Below are positions 8,104 through 17,298 of a stretch of DNA of 64,000 nucleotides, one piece after another (the stretch's first letter is position 1; every line of letters begins with the position of its first letter). Source of the DNA: JBFWVD01 sp050246915. Lineage in GTDB: Bacteria > Actinomycetota > Acidimicrobiia > Acidimicrobiales > Ilumatobacteraceae. The stretch lies in contig JBFWVD010000007.1 in assembly GCA_050246915.1 (NCBI GenBank), positions 27,829-91,828 on the forward strand. The letters are read 5' to 3'. Made by a program: the position numbers and the translations under genes. The notes beneath the pieces were generated by a model. That model made no database searches and was not told the DNA's origin. It saw only the letters and a list, made by a program, of their open reading frames with translations.

Positions 8104-11100
8104 ATGTTTCTCAAGACGCTCACCCTCAAAGGCTTCAAGTCCTTCGCTGACCCGACCTCGCTCGATCTCGAGCCGGGGGTCACGGTCGTCGTCGGCCCCA
8201 ACGGATCCGGCAAGTCGAACGTGGTCGATGCCATCGCCTGGGTGCTCGGCGCTCAGGCTCCCAGCGCGGTGCGCAGCCAGAAGATGGACGACGTCATCTT
8301 TGCCGGCACGGCCAAGCGTCCGGCCCTCGGCCGAGCCGAGGTGAGCCTCACGCTCGACAACACCGCGGGCCTCATCCCCATCGAGTTCAACGAGGTGACG
8401 GTCACCCGCACGTTGTTCCGCACCGGCGATTCCGAGTACGCCATCAACGGCGTACCGTGCCGCCTTCTCGATGTGCAGGAACTGCTCAGCGACGCCGGTG
8501 TCGGTCGTCAGCAACACGTGATCGTGAGCCAAGGTCAGATTGATGCGGTGCTCAACTCGCGTGCCGAGGAGCGCCGCGCCATCATCGAAGAAGCGGCCGG
8601 TGTGCTCAAGTACCGCAAGCGCAAGGAGCGCTCCGAGCGGCGGCTCGAGGCCACCGAGGCCAACCTGCTCCGCTTGCAAGATCTGTTGCGCGAGGTGCGT
8701 CGCCAGTTGCGCCCGCTCGAGAAGCAGGCCGATGCGGCCCGTCGCCATGGACAGGTCGTCGCTGACCTGAACGCACTGCGGTTGTTCCTCTCCGGTCGAG
8801 AGCTCGCCGCGTTGCAGACCCGTGTGCAGCAAGGTGCAGCAGAGCGCCAACGGCTCAACATCCGGGAGAACGAGCTCAAGAGCGAACTGGCTCGATTCGA
8901 CACCGAGGTGATGGCCACCGAGGCCAAGCTCTCTGCCCAGGGCGGGAGCGACATCGCCGATGCGCTGCGTCGTTGTGAGTCGCTGCGCGAGCGTGCCCGC
9001 GGCCTGGCGGCGGTGCTCGCCGAGCGTGTTCGATCGACCGAGCGCGATCGACAGGCGCTCCTCGGCGCCGACCTCGTCGCCGCACTCGAGGCGGACGCCG
9101 CCAACATCACCGCTCAACTCGCCGACGTCGAGAGCGCCGCACTCGATCTGGGGCCCGCTGCCGACGAGGTCGCGCAAGCCGAGGCGGCACTCGAAGCGTT
9201 GCGCTCCGAGGTCGAACAGGTCGATGCGCCGGCCGACTCCAACACCATCAGCGCAGCGAACGCGGCCGCCGAGACCCGCGGCGAGCTCGTGGCGCTGCGC
9301 CAGTCGTTGGCCCGCGCCGAGCAGGAAGCCAACCGGTTGGCGCAACGGACTCGGTCCATCACCGAGCGTCGCGACGCTTTGGCCGCTGATGTGGAACGGC
9401 TGCGCCTCGAGTGCGAGTCGTTGCAGTCGGGGGAATCGTCGCTCGTCACCGCCGCTGACGCAGCGCGAGCGCTCCGCCAGGAGGCCGAGGAAGCTGACGC
9501 CGTCAACGAGGCAGCACTGCGCGAAGCGCAATCAGAGTTGCGCGGCGCCAAGGCACGTGTCGATGCGTTGTCAATGGCGCTTGACGAGGCACGGGCCAAG
9601 GCCGGTGCCCAGCGGTTGGCGGCGGTGGACGGCATGATGGGCACGCTGCTCGATCTGGTCACCATCGACGCCGGTTGGGAGACCGCGTTCGAAGCGGCGG
9701 CAGGTGAGGCGCTGTCAGCTGTGGTGTTCTCCAGCGCCCACACCGCACGCCAGGGTCTGTCGGCACTTGCCGCTGCTTCGCACAGCGGCGCTGTGCTGGC
9801 ACCCTCGGGAGGTTTGCGCAGCGAGCGTCCGGTCGTGGGCGACCCGGTGCGTGATCACGTGCGCGGCTCATCGAGCGATGTCGACTCGCTGCTCGACACA
9901 CTGATCGGCAACGCTGTGCGTGTCAGCGGCGGCTGGTCCGAGGCGCTCGACATGGCGCTCACTCATCCCGAGGCCATCGTGGTCACCGACACCGGCGATC
10001 GTTTCGCTGCGGGCGGTTGGCGCATCGGTACCGCCGGGTCCGGCGCGACTGCCACAGCGCTCGACGAGGCACGCGGCGCGTTGTCGGCAGTGGAGTCGCG
10101 CATCGAACGACTCAGCGAGGCCCGTAAGGCGACCTCGTCACAGCTCACCGCGGCGTTCGCGGCGGAGCGTGCCGCCATCGCTGCGCTCGATGGCAACGAC
10201 AATCGGTTCACCGCCGCGTCGGCGGCCATGGCTCGTGTACAGGTCGACCTCCAAACCGCTCGAGGCGAGATCGAGTCGCTGGCCTCCCAGTTGGCCACGA
10301 TGTCGGAGCGCCGAGCGGGGGAGCAGGAGCGTCTGGCAGAGCTCGAGGCGATGCTGCCCGATCTCGAGGCGGCCGAGCACCAGCTGTCGAGTCGGGCGGC
10401 GGCGCAACGCGCCGCGCGTGCGCGGCTGGCCGAGCGTGCCTCTGCGGTGTCTGCGTTGCGCCGCGATCTCGAGGTCCGTGCGGCTGGTCTCGAGGAGCGT
10501 CGTCAGATGCTGCAGCGTCGGTTGGTCGACACCGAGGAGCGCCTGCGCCGCGACGCGGTGCAACGGGCAGAGGCCGAACAGCGCCGGGTCCTGCTCGATC
10601 GGGCATTGGTCGCGTTGAGCCGCCTGCAGGAGCTGGTCGCTCGACATCTCGAAACCGTGCAGCGGCACTGGGAGGTGCTCGACGCCGAGCGGCAGCGCCA
10701 GAGTGAGGCGGTGCGACAGGTCGCCGAGCAGCTCGATGGGGTGCGCCGCGCCCGCGCCATCTCGGAAAAGGAACTCGAGACGATCCGCGATCAGTCCCGA
10801 CGCACCGAGATCGACGAGGCCGAGGTCCGCCTGCGACTCGAACAGCTCATCGAGACGGTGCGACGCGAGCTCGATTGCGAGCCTGCCGTGGCGATCGCTG
10901 CGCAGTGCCCTCCGCTGCCCGAAGGAATGAACCCTGCGGCGCGCGCTCGTGAGTTGGAGCGTGAGCTCAAGCTGATGGGGCCCATCAACCCCTTGGCACT
11001 CGAAGAGTTCACGGCACTCCAGGAACGACATGCGTTCTTGGAGGAACAGCTCAAGGACGTGCAGGACACGCGTCGCGAGCTGACCAAGGTGATCAAGGCG

Positions 11101-11574
11101 GTCGACGCTGAGATCCAGTCGGTGTTCGCCGCGGCGTACGCCGATGTGGCGGCCAACTTCACGACGCTGTTCAGCGGGTTGTTCCCCGGCGGCAACGGCA
11201 AGCTCATCCTCACCAACCCCGACGATCTGTTGAACACGGGCATCGAGGTGGAAGCCAAGCCGTCGGGCAAGAACGTGAAGAAGCTCAGCCTGCTCTCCGG
11301 TGGCGAGCGTTCGCTGACCGCGCTGGCGTTCCTGTTCGCCGTCTTCCGGTCGCGGCCTTCACCGTTCTACGTGATGGACGAGGTCGAAGCGGCGCTCGAC
11401 GACGTGAACCTGCACCGTTTCCTCGGCTTGATCCAGGAGTTCCGCAACGAGGCGCAGCTGATCGTGGTGAGCCATCAGAAGCGCACGATGGAAGCAGCCG
11501 ACTGCTTGTTCGGCGTGACCATGCAGCCGGGTGGATCGTCGAAGGTGATCAGCGAGAAGGTCGGCGTCGGCTGA
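8104..11574 (+). CDS. smc: Chromosome segregation ATPase SMC
   Basis: 1156 residues, full length. The N-terminal head has Walker A (VVGPNGSGKSNVVDAI). Long coiled-coil arms flank a hinge near residues 490-640 (MMGTLLDLVTIDAGWE ... GGWRIGTAG). The C-terminal head holds the ABC signature (LSLLSGGERSLTALAF) and Walker B (FYVMDEVEAALDD). With ScpA/ScpB (not in the window) it compacts and resolves chromosomes. The next genes on the same strand in other actinobacteria (ftsY, ffh) are displaced here by a 5.5-kb lipid-metabolism insert. Confidence 0.98.
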   Translation: MFLKTLTLKGFKSFADPTSLDLEPGVTVVVGPNGSGKSNVVDAIAWVLGAQAPSAVRSQKMDDVIFAGTAKRPALGRAEVSLTLDNTAGLIPIEFNEVTVTRTLFRTGDSEYAINGVPCRLLDVQELLSDAGVGRQQHVIVSQGQIDAVLNSRAEERRAIIEEAAGVLKYRKRKERSERRLEATEANLLRLQDLLREVRRQLRPLEKQADAARRHGQVVADLNALRLFLSGRELAALQTRVQQGAAERQRLNIRENELKSELARFDTEVMATEAKLSAQGGSDIADALRRCESLRERARGLAAVLAERVRSTERDRQALLGADLVAALEADAANITAQLADVESAALDLGPAADEVAQAEAALEALRSEVEQVDAPADSNTISAANAAAETRGELVALRQSLARAEQEANRLAQRTRSITERRDALAADVERLRLECESLQSGESSLVTAADAARALRQEAEEADAVNEAALREAQSELRGAKARVDALSMALDEARAKAGAQRLAAVDGMMGTLLDLVTIDAGWETAFEAAAGEALSAVVFSSAHTARQGLSALAAASHSGAVLAPSGGLRSERPVVGDPVRDHVRGSSSDVDSLLDTLIGNAVRVSGGWSEALDMALTHPEAIVVTDTGDRFAAGGWRIGTAGSGATATALDEARGALSAVESRIERLSEARKATSSQLTAAFAAERAAIAALDGNDNRFTAASAAMARVQVDLQTARGEIESLASQLATMSERRAGEQERLAELEAMLPDLEAAEHQLSSRAAAQRAARARLAERASAVSALRRDLEVRAAGLEERRQMLQRRLVDTEERLRRDAVQRAEAEQRRVLLDRALVALSRLQELVARHLETVQRHWEVLDAERQRQSEAVRQVAEQLDGVRRARAISEKELETIRDQSRRTEIDEAEVRLRLEQLIETVRRELDCEPAVAIAAQCPPLPEGMNPAARARELERELKLMGPINPLALEEFTALQERHAFLEEQLKDVQDTRRELTKVIKAVDAEIQSVFAAAYADVAANFTTLFSGLFPGGNGKLILTNPDDLLNTGIEVEAKPSGKNVKKLSLLSGGERSLTALAFLFAVFRSRPSPFYVMDEVEAALDDVNLHRFLGLIQEFRNEAQLIVVSHQKRTMEAADCLFGVTMQPGGSSKVISEKVGVG
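9570..9585. repeat. GTCAAT-N4-CTTGAC palindrome (dispersed motif)
   Basis: GTCAATGGCGCTTGAC inside smc, with both outer half-sites intact. Confidence 0.6.
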
Positions 11575-11590
11575 CCGCATCACCCTCGCC

Positions 11591-11620
11591 AGCCCAGCCC
11601 AGCCCAGCCCAGCCCAGCCC
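11591..11620 (+). repeat. 5-bp tandem repeat just after smc
   Basis: Six copies of AGCCC starting 17 bp after the smc stop codon, in the convergent gap between smc and the SDR gene. Confidence 0.85.
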
Positions 11621-11641
11621 GCCGCCCCACCCACCACATCG

Positions 11642-11684
11642 CCCTCGAAGTTCCGAGGGTTGTGATCGGTGAGCGATCACAACC
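11642..11684. terminator. Overlapping hairpins between convergent smc and SDR genes
   Basis: A 6-bp stem (CCCTCG/CGAGGG, 11642-11659) overlaps by two bases an 11-bp perfect stem (GGTTGTGATCG at 11658-11668 with its complement at 11674-11684, 5-nt loop). Only one can form at a time. The position between two convergent genes suits a bidirectional terminator. No T-run is present, which is common in high-GC actinobacteria. Confidence 0.6.
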
Positions 11685-11712
11685 TGCGTGACTTCGCGAC
11701 GGGCGGGCAGCG

Positions 11713-12558
11713 TCAGCCGCCGTCGGCGACCTCGCCGTCTGAGTCCTGTGCGGCGAGTTGTTGGGTGATGTGGTGCATGTAGGTGAGGTAGCCGACCGGG
11801 ATGCGGCTGCCGCCCGTGAGTTGGATCACTTCTCCGGTGAGCCAGCCCGCTTCGTCGGACGCCAAGAAGGCGCACAGCGCACCGATGTCGTCGGGTGTGC
11901 CAAGACGGCGCAGCGGCACGGTCTCTTCCTGGCGGCGACGGCGACTCTCCTTCGACATCGTGCCGCCCGGCGCCAGGCTCTGCTCGGTGGGGATGAGACC
12001 CGGGGCGACCGCGTTGACCCGGATGCCCAGATGGCCCCACTCGACGGCCATGGTGGCGGTGAGGTTCTCGATACCGGCCTTCGCGGCGCCGTATTGGCCG
12101 GTCATGGGGTTGGGCTGGGAACCGCTGCGCGACGAGATGTTGATGATGGATCCGCCGCGCGTCATCACCCGCGCCGCAGCCTGCGCGGCGAAGAACGTCC
12201 ACTTCAGGTTCAGATCGACCACAGCGTCCCATTGCGCCGGCGTCATGTCCATGAGCGGTCCGACGTCGCTGGCGTTGGCGCTCCCGGCGTTGTTGACCCA
12301 GCAGTGGATGTAGCCGAACTCGTCCAAGGCCTGCTGCACGACCGCAGCCATATCGCTCTGACTGGTGGCGTCGGCTACCACCGGCACCACGGTGGCTCCG
12401 AACCCCCGGAGTTCCGCCGCGGTGTCGCTGAGCGACTCGGCGGTGCGACCCGAAATGATCACCGACGCGCCCGCGCGGGCCATGTTTCGGGCGATGCCGC
12501 GACCGAGGCCTCGCCCGCCACCGGTGACGACTACGCACTTGCCGGTCAACTCGAACAT
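11713..12558 (-). CDS. SDR-family oxidoreductase
   Basis: 281 residues. Start at ATG 12558, preceded by AAAGGGG; an upstream in-frame ATG at 12726 is disfavoured. Rossmann motif VVVTGGGRGLGRGIA, NNAGSAN, active-site Ser in IINISSRSG and the catalytic pair YGAAK are present. FabG-like NAD(P)H-dependent ketone/alcohol chemistry is expected. It is divergent from the acyl-CoA dehydrogenase operon, suggesting a role in the same acyl-CoA pathway. Substrate is unknown. Confidence 0.9.
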   Translation of the reverse strand: MFELTGKCVVVTGGGRGLGRGIARNMARAGASVIISGRTAESLSDTAAELRGFGATVVPVVADATSQSDMAAVVQQALDEFGYIHCWVNNAGSANASDVGPLMDMTPAQWDAVVDLNLKWTFFAAQAAARVMTRGGSIINISSRSGSQPNPMTGQYGAAKAGIENLTATMAVEWGHLGIRVNAVAPGLIPTEQSLAPGGTMSKESRRRRQEETVPLRRLGTPDDIGALCAFLASDEAGWLTGEVIQLTGGSRIPVGYLTYMHHITQQLAAQDSDGEVADGG

Positions 12559-12749
12559 CGCATCCCCTTTGCTGATGGTGGCCCCGCGGTCCACCCTTGA
12601 CCATGCTGTCCGTCCGACGGCGCTTTGCCGACAGGACGTTCGCGCGAAATACTCCACCGCGTTGGTGATTCTGTCAGCATCGTCAGCATCCGGCCCCGAT
12701 GACGTGGTCGGGACGGGGATCAACACCGATCGTCTGCGGGGGGTAGGCC

Positions 12750-13898
12750 ATGAACTTCGATTGGACCGACGACGAACGTCGCTTTCGCGCCGAGTTGCGA
12801 GCGACCATCGAACGCCACATCCGTCCGGGCTGGAACCACGAGCATCGCGAGATGGAGCACCAGGAGGACATCGATGCCGTGCTCGAGTTCTGCAAGGCGC
12901 TCGGCTCGGAGGGCTACCTCACGCCGCACTGGCCCAAGCAGTTCGGTGGCCGTGAGGCCTCGCCGTGGGAGCAGGCCATCATCAGCGAGGAGACCTGGCG
13001 TGCTGGTGAACCGCGCGGCCCGCAGTACATGAACACCAACTGGATCGGGCCGGCGATCATGGTGGCCGGAACGCAGGAGCAGAAGGACTACCACCTGCCC
13101 CGCATCGCGGCCGGCGACGTGATGTGGTGCCAGGGCTTCTCGGAACCCGATGCCGGCTCCGACCTCGCCTCGCTCAAGACCCGTGCCGTGCGCGACGGCG
13201 ACGCGTACATCGTCAATGGGCAGAAGATCTGGACGTCCTACGCCCACAGCGCCGAGTGGTGCTTCCTGCTCACCCGTACCGATCCCAACTCCGACAAGTG
13301 GGCCGGCATCACCATCTTGTTGGTGCCCATGAACTCGCCTGGTGTCGAGGTGCGCGACATCCCCACGCCGTTCACGCCGCACCTCATCCACGAGATGTTC
13401 TTCACCGATGTGGTGGTGCCGGTGGCCAACCGACTGGGGGACGAGAACAAGGGCTGGGACATCGTGCGCACCGTGCTGGCCAACGAACGCGTCGGCATCG
13501 CTCGTCACGCCCATTGCGAACTCGTGCTCGATCGCACGCTGGCCGACGCTGCCGCTCTCGGCGTCGACATCGACGACCCATCGCTGGTGGAGGTGATCGG
13601 CATGGCCTATGCCCACACCGAAGCAGCGCGAGCGATGAACTATGCAGCCGTCAACGAACGGGTGCACGATCCGAACGGGGCAAGACCACTCGCGTCGGTG
13701 TCGAGAGCGATCACCGGACCAATGGAGGCCGCGATCGCCGTCGCCGCGCAGAAGATCATGGGAGAGAACGCTCTGCTGCATGGATACGACGCCGACCGTC
13801 AGGTGATGATGGGGACTGCAGCACCGATCGCAGCGGGGAGTCTCGAAGTGCAGTTGAACCTGATCTCCAAGATGTCGCTCGGCCTTCCGAGGGGATGA
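12750..13898 (+). CDS. Acyl-CoA dehydrogenase (catalytic partner)
   Basis: 382 residues. FAD-binding loop WCQGFSEPDAGSDLAS and GQKIWTSYAHSAEW are typical, and a catalytic-base-like Glu is in AAGSLEVQLNLISK near the C-terminus. It starts 191 bp from the divergent SDR gene and ends 4 bp before a second, shorter acyl-CoA dehydrogenase. Adjacent unequal pairs of this kind form alpha2beta2 enzymes acting on bulky (for example steroid side-chain) acyl-CoAs in actinobacteria. That assembly is inferred here. Confidence 0.92.
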   Translation: MNFDWTDDERRFRAELRATIERHIRPGWNHEHREMEHQEDIDAVLEFCKALGSEGYLTPHWPKQFGGREASPWEQAIISEETWRAGEPRGPQYMNTNWIGPAIMVAGTQEQKDYHLPRIAAGDVMWCQGFSEPDAGSDLASLKTRAVRDGDAYIVNGQKIWTSYAHSAEWCFLLTRTDPNSDKWAGITILLVPMNSPGVEVRDIPTPFTPHLIHEMFFTDVVVPVANRLGDENKGWDIVRTVLANERVGIARHAHCELVLDRTLADAAALGVDIDDPSLVEVIGMAYAHTEAARAMNYAAVNERVHDPNGARPLASVSRAITGPMEAAIAVAAQKIMGENALLHGYDADRQVMMGTAAPIAAGSLEVQLNLISKMSLGLPRG

Positions 13899-13902
13899 CG
13901 CC

Positions 13903-14838
13903 ATGGATCTCGAACTCTCCGAGGAGCAAGCACAACTCGACGATGCTCTCGAGCATCTCTTCAGCCGCCATGCGGGCACGGAGCGCGCCAAGGAACTTCG
14001 CGGCGGTCTCGACGCTCCGCTGATGTCGGCACTGGCGGAGGCGGGCTATCTCGACGTCGGCTTCGACGGTGGTCCGATCGAGGCGGTGCTCGTGGTCGAG
14101 CGCGCCGCGCGCCACGTCGCCTGTGGGCCGATCGCCGCGCGGGCGCTCGTCGCGGCGTTGGCTGGCATCAAGGACCTGCCCACCAGCGTGTCGCTCGTGT
14201 ACAAATCGAACTCCATCAGCCGGCACGCCACCACCGCCGACGCGTTCGTGGTCCTCGACGGTGATGAGGCCAAGGTGTTCTCGCCGGACCAGGTGGAGAT
14301 CGAACCGGTCGAGTCCCGCTTCGGGTATCCGGTCGCTCGGGTGCGTCCGCTCGGAGGCGGATCGGTGGTGGGCACCGCCGCCGACCTTCGTCGAGCGTGG
14401 CAGGTGGCCATCGCGGCCGAGATCGCTGCCACCACGTTGTCGGCTGTGCAGATCGCGGCGGCCCACGTCACCGATCGGCACCAGTTCGGCAAGCCGATCG
14501 GATCGTTCCAGGCCGTGCAACATCGACTGTCGTTGTCGTTCGCGCAGGCCAACGCCGCGACGTGGTTGGCTCGCCGGGCCGCGTGGTTCTCCCATGACGA
14601 GGCACTCACTGCAGCCGCCGCGGCCTATGCGTGCGGTGTAGCGGAGCTTGCGTACGTGAACACCCATCAGGTATGTGGTGCCATCGGCATCACCGCCGAG
14701 TTCGGGTTGACCGCCCGCACGATGCGGCTCATCGCCTTGCAACACGATCTCGGTGGGCGTACCGCCCATTGTCGCCATCTCGTCGCGGCGCGACGTACCC
14801 GCACGTCCGATCCCGCCCTCGCTCCCGCCAGAGGATGA
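13903..14838 (+). CDS. Acyl-CoA dehydrogenase-like subunit lacking the catalytic Glu
   Basis: 311 residues, about 70 shorter than a normal acyl-CoA dehydrogenase. The C-terminal helical domain is recognisable (AAAHVTDRHQFGKPIGSFQAVQH, about residues 185-208, and CGAIGITAEFGL). The segment that normally carries GGTSEI with the base Glu reads QHDLGGRTAHCRHL instead. This suggests a non-catalytic FAD/CoA-binding partner of the gene 4 bp upstream. Ribosome site GAGGGG precedes the ATG. Confidence 0.88.
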   Translation: MDLELSEEQAQLDDALEHLFSRHAGTERAKELRGGLDAPLMSALAEAGYLDVGFDGGPIEAVLVVERAARHVACGPIAARALVAALAGIKDLPTSVSLVYKSNSISRHATTADAFVVLDGDEAKVFSPDQVEIEPVESRFGYPVARVRPLGGGSVVGTAADLRRAWQVAIAAEIAATTLSAVQIAAAHVTDRHQFGKPIGSFQAVQHRLSLSFAQANAATWLARRAAWFSHDEALTAAAAAYACGVAELAYVNTHQVCGAIGITAEFGLTARTMRLIALQHDLGGRTAHCRHLVAARRTRTSDPALAPARG

Positions 14839-14844
14839 CCATTC

Positions 14845-16017
14845 ATGTCAATCGACCTTGACGCTTTCCGTTCGCAGTTGCGGGACTTCATCCGCGACAA
14901 CGCCCCCGATCTGCCGTTCCGCACCGGAACACGCTCACCGGAGGACGCGCACGAGGCCAAGCTGCTGCGGGAGTGGAGTGCTCTGCTCTACAAGCACAAC
15001 TACTACGGCGCCGAGTGGCCCGAGGAGTTCGGGGGTAAGGGGGAGGTCGACGCGTCTGAAGGCATCATCGTCAGTGAGGAATTGGCCCGCGCCCGGGCCG
15101 CAGTACCGATCGGCGCCGGCGGGTTGGCCGGTTTCGCGATCTTGTCGTTCGGCAACGACGTGCAGCGTCAATTTCACTTGCCAAAGATCCGAAGCTACGA
15201 GCACGTGTGGTGTCAGCTGTTCAGCGAGCCCGACGCCGGATCTGACCTCGCCTCCATGCGCACCAAGGCCGAACCCGACGGTGATGAGTTCGTGGTGACC
15301 GGGCAGAAGGTCTGGAGCACCAACGCCAAGTGGGCCGAGTGGGGGTTCCTCCTCGCTCGCACCGACCCGACGGTGAGCAAGCACGCCGGCATCACTGCGT
15401 TCGCTCTCGATATGACCTTGCCGGGCATCGACGTTCGACCCATGAAGGAGATGACCGGCACCTCTGACTTCAACGAGGTGTTCTTCAACGAGGTGCGGGT
15501 CCCAGCCAGCGCGGCGATCGGTCAGGTGAACGACGGATGGCGGGTTGCCACCTTGAGCCTCGCCGAGGAGCGCGCCGGTGTTGGAGCGCTCGTCGTGCGT
15601 CTGCGACAAGGACTCGACGCCCTCATCGATCTCGCCGGTCGTGTGGACATCGGTGGTCGCCCGGCAGCGAAGGATCCGATCGTGCGCCAACAGCTGGCGG
15701 CGTTCCATTGCCGCGTGGAGATCGCCTCACTGCTGGCCCAGGCCACTGTCGATCGCCGTCTGGCCGGCATCGTGCGGGTGCAAGATGCCCCCATATCGAA
15801 GCTGCTGTTCGCCAACCTCAACTGGGACATGGGTGATTACGGCGTCATGCTCCAAGGCATGAGCGGCACGTTGTTCAATACCGATCCGCATGCCGTCGAC
15901 GGCGGTCGTTGGCAAGACGAATTGCTCTATGCCAAGGCGTACACGATCTCGGGTGGTTCGAACGAGATCATGCGCAACATCCTCTCCGAACGAGGGCTCG
16001 GTCTGCCGCGCGACTGA
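14845..16017 (+). CDS. Acyl-CoA dehydrogenase
   Basis: 390 residues. Motifs WCQLFSEPDAGSDLAS, GQKVWSTNAKWAEWG and SGGSNEIMRNILSERGLGL (base Glu present) mark a complete enzyme. It starts 6 bp after the preceding subunit gene, so three dehydrogenase genes form one operon. The first codons overlap a GTCAAT-N4-CTTGAC palindrome. The stop codon lies inside the first copy of an 18-bp tandem repeat. Confidence 0.93.
   Translation: MSIDLDAFRSQLRDFIRDNAPDLPFRTGTRSPEDAHEAKLLREWSALLYKHNYYGAEWPEEFGGKGEVDASEGIIVSEELARARAAVPIGAGGLAGFAILSFGNDVQRQFHLPKIRSYEHVWCQLFSEPDAGSDLASMRTKAEPDGDEFVVTGQKVWSTNAKWAEWGFLLARTDPTVSKHAGITAFALDMTLPGIDVRPMKEMTGTSDFNEVFFNEVRVPASAAIGQVNDGWRVATLSLAEERAGVGALVVRLRQGLDALIDLAGRVDIGGRPAAKDPIVRQQLAAFHCRVEIASLLAQATVDRRLAGIVRVQDAPISKLLFANLNWDMGDYGVMLQGMSGTLFNTDPHAVDGGRWQDELLYAKAYTISGGSNEIMRNILSERGLGLPRD
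14847..14862. repeat. GTCAAT-N4-CTTGAC palindrome over a start codon
   Basis: GTCAATCGACCTTGAC begins on the G of the start ATG of the acyl-CoA dehydrogenase gene at 14845. Confidence 0.6.
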
Positions 16018-16076
16018 AGCCGGCCGCGCGACTGAAGCCGGCCGCGCGACTGAAGCCGGCCGCGCGACTGAAGCCG
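16005..16076 (+). repeat. 18-bp tandem repeat, four exact copies, spanning a stop codon
   Basis: Four identical 18-bp units containing GCGCGACTGAAGCC. The unit length is a multiple of three, so each copy re-encodes Arg-Asp-stop in the frame of the upstream dehydrogenase gene; the first copy supplies its real stop. This leaves three redundant in-frame stops before the convergent CaiB-like gene. Confidence 0.95.
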
Positions 16077-16087
16077 GAGCAGCTGGT

Positions 16088-17209
16088 TCAGGCGCCGAGC
16101 ACCTCGGCGGTGTGCTCGCCTAGGTCGGCCATCCGGCTGGCCAGCGTCGTCGGGGTTCCGAGTAGGCGCGGCGCAGGAACTGGCGTCGCAATCGGCCCTT
16201 GCTCTGGCGACTCGACGGTGGCGATGACGCCGCGCGCCACCAGGTGGGGGTTGGTCCGCAGATCGGCGGCGTTGTTCACCTTGGCCATCGGCAGCCGGCG
16301 CGAGACCATCTCGCGATCGACTTCGCTCCATGTCTGCGAGGCGATCCAGGCGCGCACTGCTGGTTCGATGTCGCCCACCGGGTTTCCGTCGTCCCATGCT
16401 TCGTGCCCACACAAGGTCGCGAGATCGTTGCGATGTCGCGGCGTCGACGCGCTGATGGCCAACCATTCGCCGTCGCTGGTGCGGAACACGTTGCGCAGCA
16501 TGGCTCCCGGCAGGCGACTACCGAGCCGGACCGGCGGTTCACCGGCGCCCGTGTACTCGTGGATGACCGGCCCGACCACCTGCAACATGGCGTCCACACC
16601 GTTCACGTCGATGAGCTGCCCACCTCCACCCCCGGCGAGGCGGTGGTACAAGGCCGCCAGGACGCCCAGCGCGCCGGCGTACGCGGTGATGGCATCGCCG
16701 AGCGGGAACGACGGCAGCACCGGCGGACCATCGGTCTCACCGATCATGTACGTCAACCCGCTGAATGCCTCGCCCAATGTGCCATTGCCCGGCCGATCGG
16801 CGAACGGGCCATCGAGGCCGTAGCCCGATACCTGCACAACGATGAGGTCGGGGTTGAGCGCGTGCAACGTGTCGTAGTCCAGGCCTCGCTTGAGCAACGT
16901 GGCCGGCGGCAGGTTGAACACCATGACATCGAACTCGCCCGCCAAACGACGCAGCGTGTCGCATCCGGAGTCGCTGCGTAGATCGAGCACGACCGAGCGC
17001 TTGCCGCGACCACATGCCGCCCACAACTTCGTGGAGAAGTGGCGATAGTCGTCCCCACCCGGCGGCTCGATCTTCACCACGTCAGCCCCGTGATCGGCCA
17101 ACATCGTGGACAGATAGGGGCCCGCGTAGAGCGACGCGGTGTCGAGGACGCGCAATCCCGCGAGTGCGCCGCCGTTGTTGGTGGAACTCGGTCGGGTCTG
17201 ATCGCTCAT
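16088..17209 (-). CDS. CaiB/BaiF-family CoA transferase
   Basis: 373 residues, family length. Typical elements are GLRVLDTASLYAGPYLSTMLADHGADVVKIE, GRGKRSVVLDL, VVQVSGYGLDGPFADRPG, and SFPLGDAITAYAGAL, which holds the Asp that forms the acyl-CoA anhydride in this family. It would move CoA between carboxylic acids, for example activating a degradation intermediate. Convergent with the dehydrogenase operon and divergent from ftsY. Confidence 0.92.
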   Translation of the reverse strand: MSDQTRPSSTNNGGALAGLRVLDTASLYAGPYLSTMLADHGADVVKIEPPGGDDYRHFSTKLWAACGRGKRSVVLDLRSDSGCDTLRRLAGEFDVMVFNLPPATLLKRGLDYDTLHALNPDLIVVQVSGYGLDGPFADRPGNGTLGEAFSGLTYMIGETDGPPVLPSFPLGDAITAYAGALGVLAALYHRLAGGGGGQLIDVNGVDAMLQVVGPVIHEYTGAGEPPVRLGSRLPGAMLRNVFRTSDGEWLAISASTPRHRNDLATLCGHEAWDDGNPVGDIEPAVRAWIASQTWSEVDREMVSRRLPMAKVNNAADLRTNPHLVARGVIATVESPEQGPIATPVPAPRLLGTPTTLASRMADLGEHTAEVLGA

Positions 17210-17283
17210 CGCAGTGTCGTCCTGTCAGCCATGGTCGGCACGCTAGTGGTGGGTCCCCAGGCCCGATCGGTGTGACCCGCCAC

Positions 17284-17289
17284 TAGGGT
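17284..17289 (+). promoter_or_regulatory. Putative -10 element (TAGGGT) for ftsY
   Basis: TAGGGT lies 9 nt before ATG 17299 and only 3 nt before GTG 17293, supporting a leaderless transcript beginning at or next to ATG 17299. Confidence 0.5.
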
Positions 17290-17298
17290 TCGGTGATC

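Noticed and set aside
8086..9531. Long open frame (481 residues) opposite smc
   Set aside because: Same GC-driven shadow; no ribosome site or motif.
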